Shown here: positions 36,450-45,171 of the stretch, one piece after another
Position numbering within the stretch: position 1 is the first letter of the stretch
Layout of the letters: every line of letters starts with the position of its first letter
Assembly (NCBI RefSeq): GCF_003992005.1
Contig: NZ_RQVL01000007.1
Coordinates: 1-64,000, forward strand
Source of the DNA: Veillonella sp. VA139
GTDB lineage: Bacteria > Bacillota > Negativicutes > Veillonellales > Veillonellaceae
Direction: 5' to 3'
Length of the DNA stretch: 64,000 nt
Notes under the pieces: generated by a model
What the model saw: the letters and a program-made list of their open reading frames with translations, nothing else
The model's database searches: none
Told to the model about the DNA's origin: nothing
Program-made: the position numbers and the translations under genes

Positions 36450-38237
36450 ATGAACAAAGAAATGACAATTAAAGAATTTAATTTACTAACGGAAGATGAG
36501 AAAATCAATCTAATTAAAGAACTACATGAAGCAGGAGAGCCTGATAAAATTATCGAACTGTTGACAGCTTGTCCACTAAAAGAATTGAGTATTAATTTGC
36601 AAAATTGGCTTGCTGCAGCGTATATCATTATGGACTCATACGATAAAGCGATGGAAGTTATGAACTTAATCCCGGAACCAGAAAGAGATGCAAAGTGGTA
36701 CTATCGATATGGTTATTCACTCCTTTATAAAGATTTTCCAATAGCTAGTGATCAACATGAAGAGGTACTTGCTTTAATTGATAAAGCCTGTGAAATGAGC
36801 CTAGATGATGAAGTAAAGGATTGGTGTACGGAACTAATCTCTTACGATCCGGAGCTTGAAGTTATAATAAAGTCAAAAGAAACATCATTTCCGCATATAT
36901 ATGATTACTATATACATTCTGACTATGCTAACGAAGAAGGTTCTGCAACAGAAGAGGAAGCTGCAGGTACATTTTGTGGAAGCGTTTTACTTTCAGAAGA
37001 TGAATGGGATAAGGATAAATTAATAAGCGATTTGCAAGTAGATTGGGGGATTGAACTTTCAAAAGAAGATACGTTAGATGAAGATACAATCGTTACCGAC
37101 ATTGATACATGTAGAATTGTAATCAGTAAATTCCCTGCACCTGTACCAAACGAAGAAGCTGAAATAAACGCAGAAAATAATTGGATGTGGGAAGAGGCTG
37201 TAGAAGTTACAAAGACTCATAAGGCGCACATTGTCGTAGCGATTTTGGGAGATGAAGAAGATGTAATCTCAAGGGGCTTACTGTATTCAAAAATCATGGC
37301 TACTTGTTGTAAACAAGAAAATGCCATTGGCGTATTCACAAGTGGTGTAGTATTTGAGCCTAGTTATTATATGACAGCTGCTGAGATGATTAGAGATGGG
37401 GCTCTACCAATTTTTACTTGGGTGTGGTTCGGCTTATATCGGACTGAAAAGGGGCTATCTACCTACACTTACGGAATGAAAGATTTTGGAAAATTAGAGC
37501 TTGAAATCTTAGATGCAGATGAAGATGCAAATACATTGCTATCGTTTATATCCGCAATTGCATCATATGTATTGCAAGATGATGTGGAATTTAAGGATGA
37601 AGAAACAATTGGACTTTCTGAAGAGGATATCCATCAAATCACATTGAGTAAAGGCGTAGCTCTTCCAGATCAGGACACACTAAAGATTTCTTATTGTAAA
37701 GAAGAATTTGAAGCCATGGATGAAAAGATAACAGAAGAGATTAAAATTGAAATGAGGGAGAATATGGAAAAAATAAATCATGGATTTTTTGGAGAATTAG
37801 ATTTAAAAAATGGATTAGACGATGGTTTTGGATTTAGTGACGGTGTTATTGTATTGTGGGAAGAAGAGGTAAATGGAATCAATACAACACTTTGGTATGC
37901 TAAATCAATTAACATTACGACAGAAATGTTAGATGTTTTTTCTAATTTTTTAACGAACTTTGATAACAATGATGAAATTGCTAGGAAAGCATTAGAAGCA
38001 TATTTATTAGAAGATAGTGAATATATAGATTTTCATAGAGAAGATATAGAACTTGATTTACCAGAAGATGTAAAAGAATTTGTACAATGTATGAAAGTTA
38101 CAAATATAGGATTTTGGGCAGATGGAGAAAATATAATTATTGTAGACTATATGATATCTCCTGAAGAAAGTGATGAAATACTCGCAGTTAAATTTAATGG
38201 TAATTTTGAAATTATGGATATTGCATGGGAAAGTTAA
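36450..38237 (+). CDS. Multidomain immunity-type protein: TPR-like / DUF4261 / DUF2004
   Basis: A 595-residue soluble protein with no known activity. Residues 1-130 are helical and TPR-like (NWLAAAYIIMDSYDKAMEVM, YRYGYSLLYKDF). The middle (about 215-430) fits DUF4261: FPAPVPNEEAEINAENNW, KAHIVVAIL, YTYGMKDFGKLELEI, ETIGLSEED. The last 150 residues fit DUF2004, from HGFFGELDL to the typical end DIAWES. Both DUFs are common among putative immunity genes in polymorphic-toxin loci. ATG 36450 has AAAGGAG eight bases upstream. It opens an AT-rich island. The next gene has a similar TPR-like N-terminus, suggesting domain shuffling. In the 163 bp before it a 13-codon GTG frame (36331-36372) may be gene debris. 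Confidence 0.75.
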   Translation: MNKEMTIKEFNLLTEDEKINLIKELHEAGEPDKIIELLTACPLKELSINLQNWLAAAYIIMDSYDKAMEVMNLIPEPERDAKWYYRYGYSLLYKDFPIASDQHEEVLALIDKACEMSLDDEVKDWCTELISYDPELEVIIKSKETSFPHIYDYYIHSDYANEEGSATEEEAAGTFCGSVLLSEDEWDKDKLISDLQVDWGIELSKEDTLDEDTIVTDIDTCRIVISKFPAPVPNEEAEINAENNWMWEEAVEVTKTHKAHIVVAILGDEEDVISRGLLYSKIMATCCKQENAIGVFTSGVVFEPSYYMTAAEMIRDGALPIFTWVWFGLYRTEKGLSTYTYGMKDFGKLELEILDADEDANTLLSFISAIASYVLQDDVEFKDEETIGLSEEDIHQITLSKGVALPDQDTLKISYCKEEFEAMDEKITEEIKIEMRENMEKINHGFFGELDLKNGLDDGFGFSDGVIVLWEEEVNGINTTLWYAKSINITTEMLDVFSNFLTNFDNNDEIARKALEAYLLEDSEYIDFHREDIELDLPEDVKEFVQCMKVTNIGFWADGENIIIVDYMISPEESDEILAVKFNGNFEIMDIAWES

Positions 38238-38301
38238 ATTTTAAAATGGAAATGGATACTTAAGCCATCAGGAAAGTGGAAAAGTTAAGGAGAAATTTAC
38301 T

Positions 38302-39735
38302 ATGAAAACAGAGCTTATTTATAACAAAGAAAAAAGAGAAGAATTTTTTGCAAAAATTGAGGAACTTGTAGAGAAAGATAAACATACAGAATGTATCAAT
38401 GCGTTAGAGCGTATTCCGGCTGAAGAAAGAGATTATGAAATCACGTATCAGCTTGCTCGTGCGTTACAGAATTTTGCTATTGTAGGGGATGATGACAAGG
38501 GAACAGAATACAATAGAGGATATGAAGTTTTATTAAAGTCATTGGATATCCTTGAGTCTGTTAGAGCAGAAGGTATAGATAGACCAGAGTGGAATATGCG
38601 TATGGCGTATGGCTATCAATATTTATTTCGCCAAGAAGAAAAAGCAATTCCCTATGCGCAGCGATGGGCAGAGTTAGATCCGGAAGATAAAGATGCACTG
38701 GAAGTCATAAAAGAATGCCAAGAGGAAATTGAAAAAAGAAAGAAAATCCGTGAAAAATATGCTGAAATAGAGGGTGTGGTAAAAGAAGAATTTGAAGCAA
38801 TTCTGAAAGAGCATGGTATAGAAAATGCTGATGATTATAATAGTATAAGCGAGGAAGAATTTGAAGCCATCTATGAAAAGATAACAAAGGTTCAAGAAAA
38901 ATATGATTTAAATGATGACTACACAGAAGGTCTTTTACGTGAAATTTTAGTAGGAGACGAGGATGATGGTGAAATCATAGAGGACTGGGGAGTATATCTT
39001 TGTAGATGGTTTGATGAACAACTGGCAAGTGTTAGACTGAATTTAGGCTTAGCTCTGCTTGAGTTTGACCCACAGGTGAAATATACGAAAAGAATACAAC
39101 TCTCTGTCATGCTAAAAAATCCTGATGAAAATGGTCTTCCAACTAAGGAAGAAGAGGAAACTTTATACAAAATCGAAGATTTGCTTGAAAGCATCATCAA
39201 AGAAAAAGAAGGCATATTGGCAGGTTTCTTAAGATGGGACAAGAGACTTAGCGTTTTTGCTTATGTAGAAGATGAAAAAGGTTATGAAGAAACATTTGCA
39301 GTTGCCCTAAAAGAACAATTCCCAGATTATGAATATAAGTTCTGGGTGGATGAAGACGAAGAGTGGGAGACTTATTTTAATGCTCTTTATCCTGACAAAT
39401 ATAACTATCAAGGTATTTTGAATAATAAACTGATTTACCAAATACAAATGGATGGCGATACGATGGTGCCTAGAGTTTTAGAGCATTGCCTTTACTTTAA
39501 GACACAAAAAGCAAGAAAAGAATTTTTGGAGAAAGTGGAAACTGAAGGATTTAGACGAATTGATGAAAGGGCAGATGAGGTTGTAGACGAGACAAACGAG
39601 TATCCATACCAACTTGTTGTAGGTAGAGAAGATGACTTTAAAGATACTAATAGAGTAACTTGGTATTTGATGGATTTAGCTGAAGAACTAGAGGGATATT
39701 ATGACGGCTGGGGTTGTGTTACAGTGAAGGAATAG
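38302..39735 (+). CDS. TPR-like / DUF695 / RraB-domain fusion protein
   Basis: A 477-residue soluble acidic protein. Residues 1-150 are TPR-like (ITYQLARALQNFA, WNMRMAYGYQYLFRQEEKAI), then a charged coiled-coil stretch. About 210-375 fits DUF695 (EDWGVYLCRWFDEQLASVRLN, KRIQLSVMLKNP, GFLRWDKRLSVFAYV). The last 85 residues fit RraB, 'regulator of RNase E' (CLYFKTQKARKEFLEKVETE, YYDGWGC). DUF695-RraB fusions are known in Firmicutes and often sit in immunity arrays; RNase E control is not implied. AAGGAG lies upstream. The adjacent SuFu gene starts 11 bp later. Confidence 0.75.
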   Translation: MKTELIYNKEKREEFFAKIEELVEKDKHTECINALERIPAEERDYEITYQLARALQNFAIVGDDDKGTEYNRGYEVLLKSLDILESVRAEGIDRPEWNMRMAYGYQYLFRQEEKAIPYAQRWAELDPEDKDALEVIKECQEEIEKRKKIREKYAEIEGVVKEEFEAILKEHGIENADDYNSISEEEFEAIYEKITKVQEKYDLNDDYTEGLLREILVGDEDDGEIIEDWGVYLCRWFDEQLASVRLNLGLALLEFDPQVKYTKRIQLSVMLKNPDENGLPTKEEEETLYKIEDLLESIIKEKEGILAGFLRWDKRLSVFAYVEDEKGYEETFAVALKEQFPDYEYKFWVDEDEEWETYFNALYPDKYNYQGILNNKLIYQIQMDGDTMVPRVLEHCLYFKTQKARKEFLEKVETEGFRRIDERADEVVDETNEYPYQLVVGREDDFKDTNRVTWYLMDLAEELEGYYDGWGCVTVKE

Positions 39736-39746
39736 GAGTATGACTT

Positions 39747-40445
39747 ATGGGATTATTTGACAAGCTAAGAAATAACGGTGACAAAAAAATAACAAAAGAA
39801 GAATTTATTAAAAGAGTAAGAGAAGATGAAGACTATGCACCCGGTTGGGAAGCAATCGAAGGAGCGTTAAAAGTCATTTACAAAGATCAAGAACCTGCGC
39901 ACTTTGGCACACTCATTACAAGTAGAGCGATTTTTGGTGGTGATGAATATTTAGATGGATATTCAATATATGATTCTTCTAACGGATATAAACACATTGT
40001 CACATTTGGTATGACAGAACTTTATGGGAATGAGGAAGCATTTGGTGGCGAATGGAACAAGTGGGGCTATGAGATGACGATCAAACTTAAAGCTGATAAC
40101 GATGATTGTATGTGGGCTATGGATATGTTAGGTAACTTGGCTAGATACACTTATTCATCTGAAAGATTTTTTGAACCCTATCAATATATACAAGGTAACG
40201 GTAGTTCGATTTGTAAGGATAAAGAATCAAAAATTACTGCTCTGTTCATTGTGAATGATACTGAGTTAAACACAATAGATACGGTTTACGGAAAAACAGA
40301 TTTTTTACAAATGGTTGGAATAACAGAAAATGATTTACAAAAGCTAAAAGAAGATAGTGATAATGCATTAAGACTATACGAATTGATTAAGCAAGATAAT
40401 CCGTATTTTGTAACAGATTTGAATAGTAAAAAATCGTATCTTTAG
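39747..40445 (+). CDS. Suppressor-of-fused (SuFu) domain protein
   Basis: A 232-residue protein with a bacterial SuFu domain (PF05076): PGWEAIEGALKVIYKDQEPAHF at residues 30-50, DGYSIYDSSNGYKHIVTFGM, and WGYEMTIKLKA. Bacterial SuFu proteins are a recognised immunity superfamily paired with secreted polymorphic toxins. No toxin gene is adjacent here. GGAGTATG lies just before the ATG. It is in a run of same-strand genes with short gaps. Confidence 0.85.
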   Translation: MGLFDKLRNNGDKKITKEEFIKRVREDEDYAPGWEAIEGALKVIYKDQEPAHFGTLITSRAIFGGDEYLDGYSIYDSSNGYKHIVTFGMTELYGNEEAFGGEWNKWGYEMTIKLKADNDDCMWAMDMLGNLARYTYSSERFFEPYQYIQGNGSSICKDKESKITALFIVNDTELNTIDTVYGKTDFLQMVGITENDLQKLKEDSDNALRLYELIKQDNPYFVTDLNSKKSYL

Positions 40446-40472
40446 AATTTAAGATGAGAAAGAACATATCGT

Positions 40473-40727
40473 ATGGAAAATATATTTGAATTTTTAAGAT
40501 TCCATTTTGAGTATGTGCTCATAGCCGGAGGGCTTTTGTTCTTCATAGGGGCTATTTTAGATTGGAAATGGATTTCTAGCGCAACCGTTGGTGATAAGGC
40601 TCGTCATGCTTTTATTTTTGAAGTGTGGGGAGAAAAAGGATATAGAGTTTTTATTGGAATTTGTGGACTAGTATTAGCTATTTGTGGTTTTGTGTTTTTG
40701 GTGCTGAGGTGGATAATAAGGCTTTAG
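40473..40727 (+). CDS. Imm17-like small membrane protein
   Basis: An 84-residue protein with two hydrophobic segments (about 14-28 and 58-80) around a central DWKWISS...ARHAFIFEVWGEKGYRVFIG block. This layout fits the Imm17 family of predicted membrane immunity proteins found in polymorphic-toxin loci. Function is by family only. The 188 bp after it hold no intact gene, only possible debris. Confidence 0.65.
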   Translation: MENIFEFLRFHFEYVLIAGGLLFFIGAILDWKWISSATVGDKARHAFIFEVWGEKGYRVFIGICGLVLAICGFVFLVLRWIIRL

Positions 40728-40915
40728 ATGTTATTGGTTTAAAAAATGTAGGGAGTAGTGTGAATGAGATAAAAAATATAAGATTTTAACAAAAGACGAA
40801 ATCTTTGCTTATTGTATAAAGATTGCCTTTTATTATTAAAAAAGAAGAAGTTTATGCAATCTACATGCATACCGAGGCGGTAAAGTAGCAAACTAAGAAA
40901 CAGGAGAAACTAAGT

Positions 40916-41335
40916 ATGAGTTATGATTTAATGGTTTTTGAAAAAACAAAAGCACCTAATACAAAAAAAGAATTTATGGTTTGGTATGACAAGCAAACAG
41001 AATGGGAAGAAGAACACGATTATGAAACAATAGGAGTATCTTCTCCTAATTTGCAAAATTGGTTTATGGAAATGAAAGATACATTCATACCTATGAATGG
41101 AGAGTATGCACCAAATTTTGATAATCTTGCTGAAGATGAAGCTACAAAAATGGAAATGCCCATGGCTGATTATTGTATCGGATATGATGTGATTTATGTA
41201 GCTTTTCCTTGGTCGGTAGCAGATGAAGCCTATGAACTTATGCGAGATTTAGCTAAAAAACATAATGTGGGATTTTTTGATGTGAGTGGAGAAAAAGGCG
41301 ATATTATATTACCAGATGGAACTAGAATAGAGTAG
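40916..41335 (+). CDS. Conserved hypothetical protein of the immunity island
   Basis: A 139-residue soluble protein starting MSYDLMVFEKTKAPNTKKEF, with conserved-looking blocks NLQNWFMEMKDTFIPMNGEY, DYCIGYDVIYVAFPWSVADEA and KKHNVGFFDVSGEKGDI. I recall similar proteins as uncharacterised singletons in toxin-immunity arrays, but know no function. A good ribosome site (CAGGAGAAA) precedes the ATG. An ordinary cytosolic fold is expected; there is no signal peptide or membrane segment. Confidence 0.7.
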   Translation: MSYDLMVFEKTKAPNTKKEFMVWYDKQTEWEEEHDYETIGVSSPNLQNWFMEMKDTFIPMNGEYAPNFDNLAEDEATKMEMPMADYCIGYDVIYVAFPWSVADEAYELMRDLAKKHNVGFFDVSGEKGDIILPDGTRIE

Positions 41336-41417
41336 TTATGTGCATTAAGCATTTCTAATTTAATTTACACAATTATTATAGAAATATAATTTTGTAAATT
41401 TAAATTTAGAGGACTTG

Positions 41418-41652
41418 ATGAAAAATAAAGAAATACGGGAACTTGTACAAAATGAGATGAAAAATAACATGATGGATTTTTGAATTTGAAGAAGCTGTCC
41501 GAGGAAGAAAAGAAGTGGCTGAAAAAGATTGGACAGAAGTCGGACTTGCTGAAAAATCCAAACCCATAAAGGGGGAGGAAGTAAAGAACAATACATTAAA
41601 ATATGGAGGGAATACAGATGAGATTTTGGGGAAAAGACAGAAAACAGGATAA
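41418..41652 (+). pseudogene. Frameshifted small hypothetical gene
   Basis: ATG 41418 (AGAGGA upstream) reads MKNKEIRELVQNEMKNNMMDF and stops at TGA 41481. Shifting by one base in the five-T run 41477-41481, the frame continues EFEEAVRGRKEVAEKDW, LAEKSKPIKGEEVKNNTLK, YGGNTDEILG, ending at TAA 41650-41652. Its end overlaps the start of the next gene. I do not recognise the family. Confidence 0.5.
41577..41620 (+). repeat. 44-bp repeated junction, copy 1
   Basis: GGAAGTAAAGAACAATAC followed by AAAATATGGAGG recurs at 42409-42452 with about six differences. Both copies end at the start codon of an immunity-type gene and include its ribosome site. In one frame both encode EVKNNTxKYGG. Confidence 0.85.
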
Positions 41653-42361
41653 AAGAAAAAATATTTGGATTGAGTATCTCAATATTGATACAGGAAACTG
41701 GTTTCAAGTGTTTTCAGCTTGCTTAGGTAAAATGATAGCAATACAGACTGCTTGTAGTGAACAGGTGGTAAAGGGGCAGGACTGGAGTGTTGATTTTTCA
41801 GAGGGCGTAATAGTTTTTGGAAATCAAAAGTATCCGCTTCAATTTATCGGAAGCGAGGCAACATTAAGTAACACATGGATGTGGGGGTGGGAAAATATCA
41901 ATGGATTTTCCGAGAAAATTATTCAGGTAGCCACACACGCAAAAGTAGTTGGGGAATGCTGGAATTTAGATCCGCTAACGACTGCAAAATTTACATTAGA
42001 CGATACATTCAACGGACATAACCTGTCTATAGTAACTTGTGGCTTGGCTGATAAGTATTGTTATTATAGAGGCCCACATTCTGGTGGAGCAATTTTTGTT
42101 GCATTTTCAGATGTTCCTGATAGTGTGTTTGCTTCCGTCGATGTTCAAAAATTCGTATCTATAACGACGCAATGTATTCAACAATTTAATATTGATCACA
42201 AAATTTTTGTGGAGGGATTTCTCTCGTGGAACAATACGAAATATGAATGGGATAATCAAACAGTACTTGCTCATTTTCAGCAAGATTTGAAAATTGAGTT
42301 TGAACATGTAAATGATATTTGGCGTATTTGCGCTATGAATACCATTTTATCAGCCAGATAG
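41618..42361 (+). CDS. DUF6882-like protein
   Basis: A 247-residue soluble protein beginning MRFWGKDRKQDKRKNIW. The blocks WSVDFSEGVIVFGNQKYPLQ, GSEATLSNTWMWGWENINGF and YCYYRGPHSGGAIFVAF fit a family I know as DUF6882, uncharacterised and frequent in immunity arrays. ATG 41618 is chosen because GGAGGG lies seven bases upstream; an ATG five codons earlier overlaps that site. The gene start lies inside the repeated junction described separately. Confidence 0.7.
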   Translation: MRFWGKDRKQDKRKNIWIEYLNIDTGNWFQVFSACLGKMIAIQTACSEQVVKGQDWSVDFSEGVIVFGNQKYPLQFIGSEATLSNTWMWGWENINGFSEKIIQVATHAKVVGECWNLDPLTTAKFTLDDTFNGHNLSIVTCGLADKYCYYRGPHSGGAIFVAFSDVPDSVFASVDVQKFVSITTQCIQQFNIDHKIFVEGFLSWNNTKYEWDNQTVLAHFQQDLKIEFEHVNDIWRICAMNTILSAR

Positions 42362-42408
42362 CAAAGCCAGTCAACGGCAATCTATAAAATCCAACCTACA
42401 GCGGGTGC

Positions 42409-42452
42409 GGAAGTAAAGAACAATACGGTAAAATATGGAGGAAAAACAAATG
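42409..42452 (+). repeat. 44-bp repeated junction, copy 2
   Basis: It matches 41577-41620 and again ends in the start codon of the following gene. The upstream 48 bp (42362-42409) read PTAGAEVKNNTVKYGG in one frame, suggesting the remnant of a coding sequence. Confidence 0.85.
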
Positions 42453-42941
42453 GGAATGATTGCAAATTATCAGTCAACTACTGACATTGAATTAGAAAAA
42501 TTTATGTGTCTTGATGATGTGGAAGAAGCACAAGATGAAGAGAACTTAGAAATTTGTGATATAGATAAAATGTGGGATGCACTTCATTTTTTGTTGACAG
42601 GAAAATCTGCCCTCGAACCGATTAAAGATAATTTAATCAGCGAAGCGATTGTAGGGCAGTTTAATATTTCTGGGGAAGAAATCGAAGAATTTATATCTGG
42701 AACGAAAAGTGATAGAGTGAAAGAAATAGCAAAAGCGTTACAAAAGCTTGATTTTAAAACATATATTGATAAATTTGATCTGAGTGCGTTTCGCCAAAAT
42801 GATATTTACCCTGATATTTGGGAATACGAAGAAGAAGCTGATGAAATTAAAGATGATGTAAGAACCTCATTTGAAAGTTTGAAAAAATTTTATGAGAAAA
42901 TGGCAGAGCAAGAAAGATCCGTATTAGTGTCAATCTATTAA
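42450..42941 (+). CDS. DUF1877 (YfbM-like) protein
   Basis: A 163-residue acidic protein starting MGMIANYQSTTDIELEKFM. The block DIDKMWDALHFLLTGKSA followed by LISEAIVGQFNISGEE fits DUF1877, with the typical C-terminal LKKFYEKMAEQERSVLVSIY. The family is thought to include toxin-neutralising proteins; no activity is known. GGAGGA lies eight bases before ATG 42450. It follows the second copy of the repeated junction. A 26-codon frame at 43012-43086 downstream is probably debris. Confidence 0.78.
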   Translation: MGMIANYQSTTDIELEKFMCLDDVEEAQDEENLEICDIDKMWDALHFLLTGKSALEPIKDNLISEAIVGQFNISGEEIEEFISGTKSDRVKEIAKALQKLDFKTYIDKFDLSAFRQNDIYPDIWEYEEEADEIKDDVRTSFESLKKFYEKMAEQERSVLVSIY

Positions 42942-43117
42942 CTGTACATTTAGAAAAATTTGTGTAGGGAGGGAACAACCATGTCAGTAAGTGGTTATAC
43001 GGTTGAAGCACATGGACATGACCGAAAAAATAATTACCATGGATTTTGACAATCTGATCGTCAAAGAAGCAACTATTGTTGGATAGGTATATATGTATTA
43101 AGCAACGGAGGGAGAGC

Positions 43118-43660
43118 ATGGAAGAAGAGGGACTAACAATGTTTGAAAATAGTGATTTAAAGGATTTTTGGAATAGTCATGAATACTATACCGAAAACTA
43201 TGTAGAAGAACCATTAACTGATGAAATAATAGCATTTTATGAAAATAAATTAGGGCTCAAATTGCCTCAGTCTTATATTCAACTTATGAAAATACAAAAT
43301 GGTGGTGCTCCAAAAAAAGAATACTGGTTTAATGAATATGCTAAATGAAATGAGGTAAACACAATTGGGCTTGCTGGATTTTTTGGAATAGGGGGTAAGA
43401 AGCGCAACTCTTTATTTGGAAAATTTGGAAATGAATTTTGGTTTAAGGAATGGGAATATCCACGAGATATAGGTATTATTATTGTAGATACAGAATCTGG
43501 TGGACATGATATGATCTATTTAGATTATCGTGAATGTGGAAAAGATGGAGAACCCAAAGTATCCGTTTGTTTTCAGGAATATGATTATGAAGTTCAAGTC
43601 CTTGCAAATAATTTTGAAGAATTTATAGGAATGCTAATATCAGAGGAAGAGCTTGAATAA
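43118..43660 (+). pseudogene. SMI1/KNR4-family immunity gene interrupted by an in-frame TGA
   Basis: The first part (43118-43345) has the SMI1/KNR4 N-terminus: FYENKLGLKLPQSYIQLMKI, QNGGAP. A TGA at 43346-43348 interrupts it. The same frame continues without shift: GLAGFFGIGGKKRNSLFGKF, IGIIIVDTESGGHDMIYLDY, RECGKDGEPKVSV, ANNFEEFIGML, ending at TAA 43658-43660. Together they make a full-length domain of about 180 residues. SMI1/KNR4 proteins are the most common immunity family in polymorphic-toxin systems. The nonsense codon makes this a probable recent pseudogene, unless it is a sequencing error. Confidence 0.8.
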
Positions 43661-43686
43661 AATGTAAAATATTAAAAGAGGGAGTC

Positions 43687-44298
43687 ATGAGTGAAAATAT
43701 TCCATTCAAGATCAAGAAAAAAATAAATGATATTCGATTACTTCAAGTAGAGATTAAAAACTGGAAAATGAAAACGGAAATAGAAGTAGTTAATATTCTT
43801 AAGTTATTTGAAAAAACACCTAGAGATGAAATGTCATTATACTATTCTCCGTATTTTAAAGATGACAAATTTGCTGAGGAACTTTTACAGATAGCACTTA
43901 ATTATTCAGATAATGAAAAAATACTATTGAATATCATATCTATTTTGGGAAATATGATACTAAGATACCAACTTGAAGAAAGCACTGAAATTTATAAATT
44001 TATTTTATCAAATGCTTATAAAAAAGGACTTGCAGGCTATGTTTCTAACTATTTACCGCGTTTAAAACATTTTAAATATTACCCTGATAAATGGAAATGC
44101 TTTATGAGTATGCAAAAAATGACACCAAAAAAAATTGCACATCAAAATTTGGTCCATATTATTAATCAAAATATCCAAAATGTCCCTGAAGAATACAAAA
44201 AAGAAGTAATTTCTTTTTTACAAACAAAACATGATTTAGCTAATAATGATGGTGGCAAGAAATTGTATTTAGATATGATAAAAAAGATCAAAAACTAA
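43687..44298 (+). CDS. Hypothetical helical protein, immunity island
   Basis: A 203-residue Lys/Ile-rich protein without a signal or membrane segment, predicted mostly helical (LQIALNYSDNEKILLNIISI, LGNMILRYQLEESTEIYKFI), possibly HEAT-like. No family recognised. A GAGGG site precedes the ATG by about five bases. It is on the same strand as the surrounding immunity-type genes and has strongly AT-rich codons, so a related role is plausible but unproven. Confidence 0.65.
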   Translation: MSENIPFKIKKKINDIRLLQVEIKNWKMKTEIEVVNILKLFEKTPRDEMSLYYSPYFKDDKFAEELLQIALNYSDNEKILLNIISILGNMILRYQLEESTEIYKFILSNAYKKGLAGYVSNYLPRLKHFKYYPDKWKCFMSMQKMTPKKIAHQNLVHIINQNIQNVPEEYKKEVISFLQTKHDLANNDGGKKLYLDMIKKIKN

Positions 44299-44350
44299 AA
44301 TATAGAGCTAACATCTTGCCGAATTCCAGTTTTAAGAGGAGTAAATAAGA

Positions 44351-44602
44351 TTGAAAAAATGCAAACAAATGACATGGCAATATGAAATTACAGGTATAGA
44401 AGGGAATGCAATTCTGTTTGATACAAATATTTTTGAGTATGACTGGCATGAAACAGGGGAATACGTATCAGTAACGGATCCGCTATATCATCAGAGTTGT
44501 AGGTTTCCTATTTATGTTGTGTATATTAACGATGAACTTCATAAATTTGCTGCCGGTGAATTTAGTAATAATGTATGGGGATTTTATATACTTAAGTACT
44601 AA
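44351..44602 (+). CDS. Small hypothetical protein, immunity island
   Basis: An 83-residue protein, probably from a TTG start (AAGAGGAG upstream), reading KKCKQMTWQYEITGIEGNA, EYDWHETGEYVSVTDPLYHQ, AAGEFSNNVWGFY. It looks like a small beta-rich immunity protein, but I do not recognise the family. An ATG at 44372 would give 76 residues. It is the last gene before the ribosomal protein gene rplS. Confidence 0.6.
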   Translation: MKKCKQMTWQYEITGIEGNAILFDTNIFEYDWHETGEYVSVTDPLYHQSCRFPIYVVYINDELHKFAAGEFSNNVWGFYILKY

Positions 44603-44674
44603 AATGATAATTCCAGTTTATTGGGAGATGGAAACAAATTTGAAATAAGTGCTTCAAATTTTATAATTTCCCTC

Positions 44675-44704
44675 TTGCATAAAAACTTTCATTTATGATA
44701 GAAT
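44675..44704 (+). promoter_or_regulatory. Promoter of rplS
   Basis: TTGCAT (44675-44680), 18-bp spacer, TAGAAT (44699-44704). A leader of about 70 nt follows (GGTCCTCTGCTTATAAGG region); it may hold an L19-type leader structure, but I could not confirm one. Confidence 0.6.
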
Positions 44705-44780
44705 AATACTGTTAATTTGAGATGGTCCTCTGCTTATAAGGTGTAAGTAATGAACGTCTGCAAAATAGGAGGAAAAAATC

Positions 44781-45122
44781 GTGAATATTATTGATGTATT
44801 AGAAAAAGAACAGCTTCGCTCTGACATTCCTGAGTTCCGCGCTGGTGATACTGTAAAAGTACACGTAAAAGTTGTGGAAGGTAGCCGTGAGCGTATTCAG
44901 GTTTTCGAAGGTTTAGTAATCAACCGTCAAGGTGGTTCCGTTCGTGAAACTTTCACAGTTCGTCGTATCGCTTCTGGCGTTGGTGTTGAACGTGTATTCC
45001 CACTTCACAGCCCACGTCTAGCAAAAATCGAAGTAACTCGTCGCGGTATCGTTCGTCGTGCTAAATTGTACTACTTACGTAGCCTTACTGGTAAAGCTGC
45101 TCGTATTCGCGAAAAACGCTAA
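44781..45122 (+). CDS. rplS: 50S ribosomal protein L19
   Basis: A 113-residue L19, located at the 30S-50S interface. Seen: [58 protein letters not shown], and the RRAKLYYLR ending. It starts at GTG with AGGAGG nine bases upstream. Codon use is noticeably less AT-rich than in the island just before it, marking the return to the core genome. A strong terminator follows. Confidence 0.97.
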   Translation: MNIIDVLEKEQLRSDIPEFRAGDTVKVHVKVVEGSRERIQVFEGLVINRQGGSVRETFTVRRIASGVGVERVFPLHSPRLAKIEVTRRGIVRRAKLYYLRSLTGKAARIREKR

Positions 45123-45125
45123 TTT

Positions 45126-45171
45126 AAAAGGGTTAGCCATGAGACGTAAGTCTATGGCTAGCCTTTTTTTA
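45126..45171 (+). terminator. Rho-independent terminator after rplS
   Basis: AAAAGGGTTAGCCAT pairs with ATGGCTAGCCTTTT across a short loop, followed by a T run to about 45170. Confidence 0.92.

Noticed and set aside
43346-43348. TGA as a recoded (selenocysteine) codon in the SMI1/KNR4 gene
   Set aside because: The family has no conserved Cys here and no SECIS-like hairpin is evident next to the codon; a nonsense mutation or read error is simpler.
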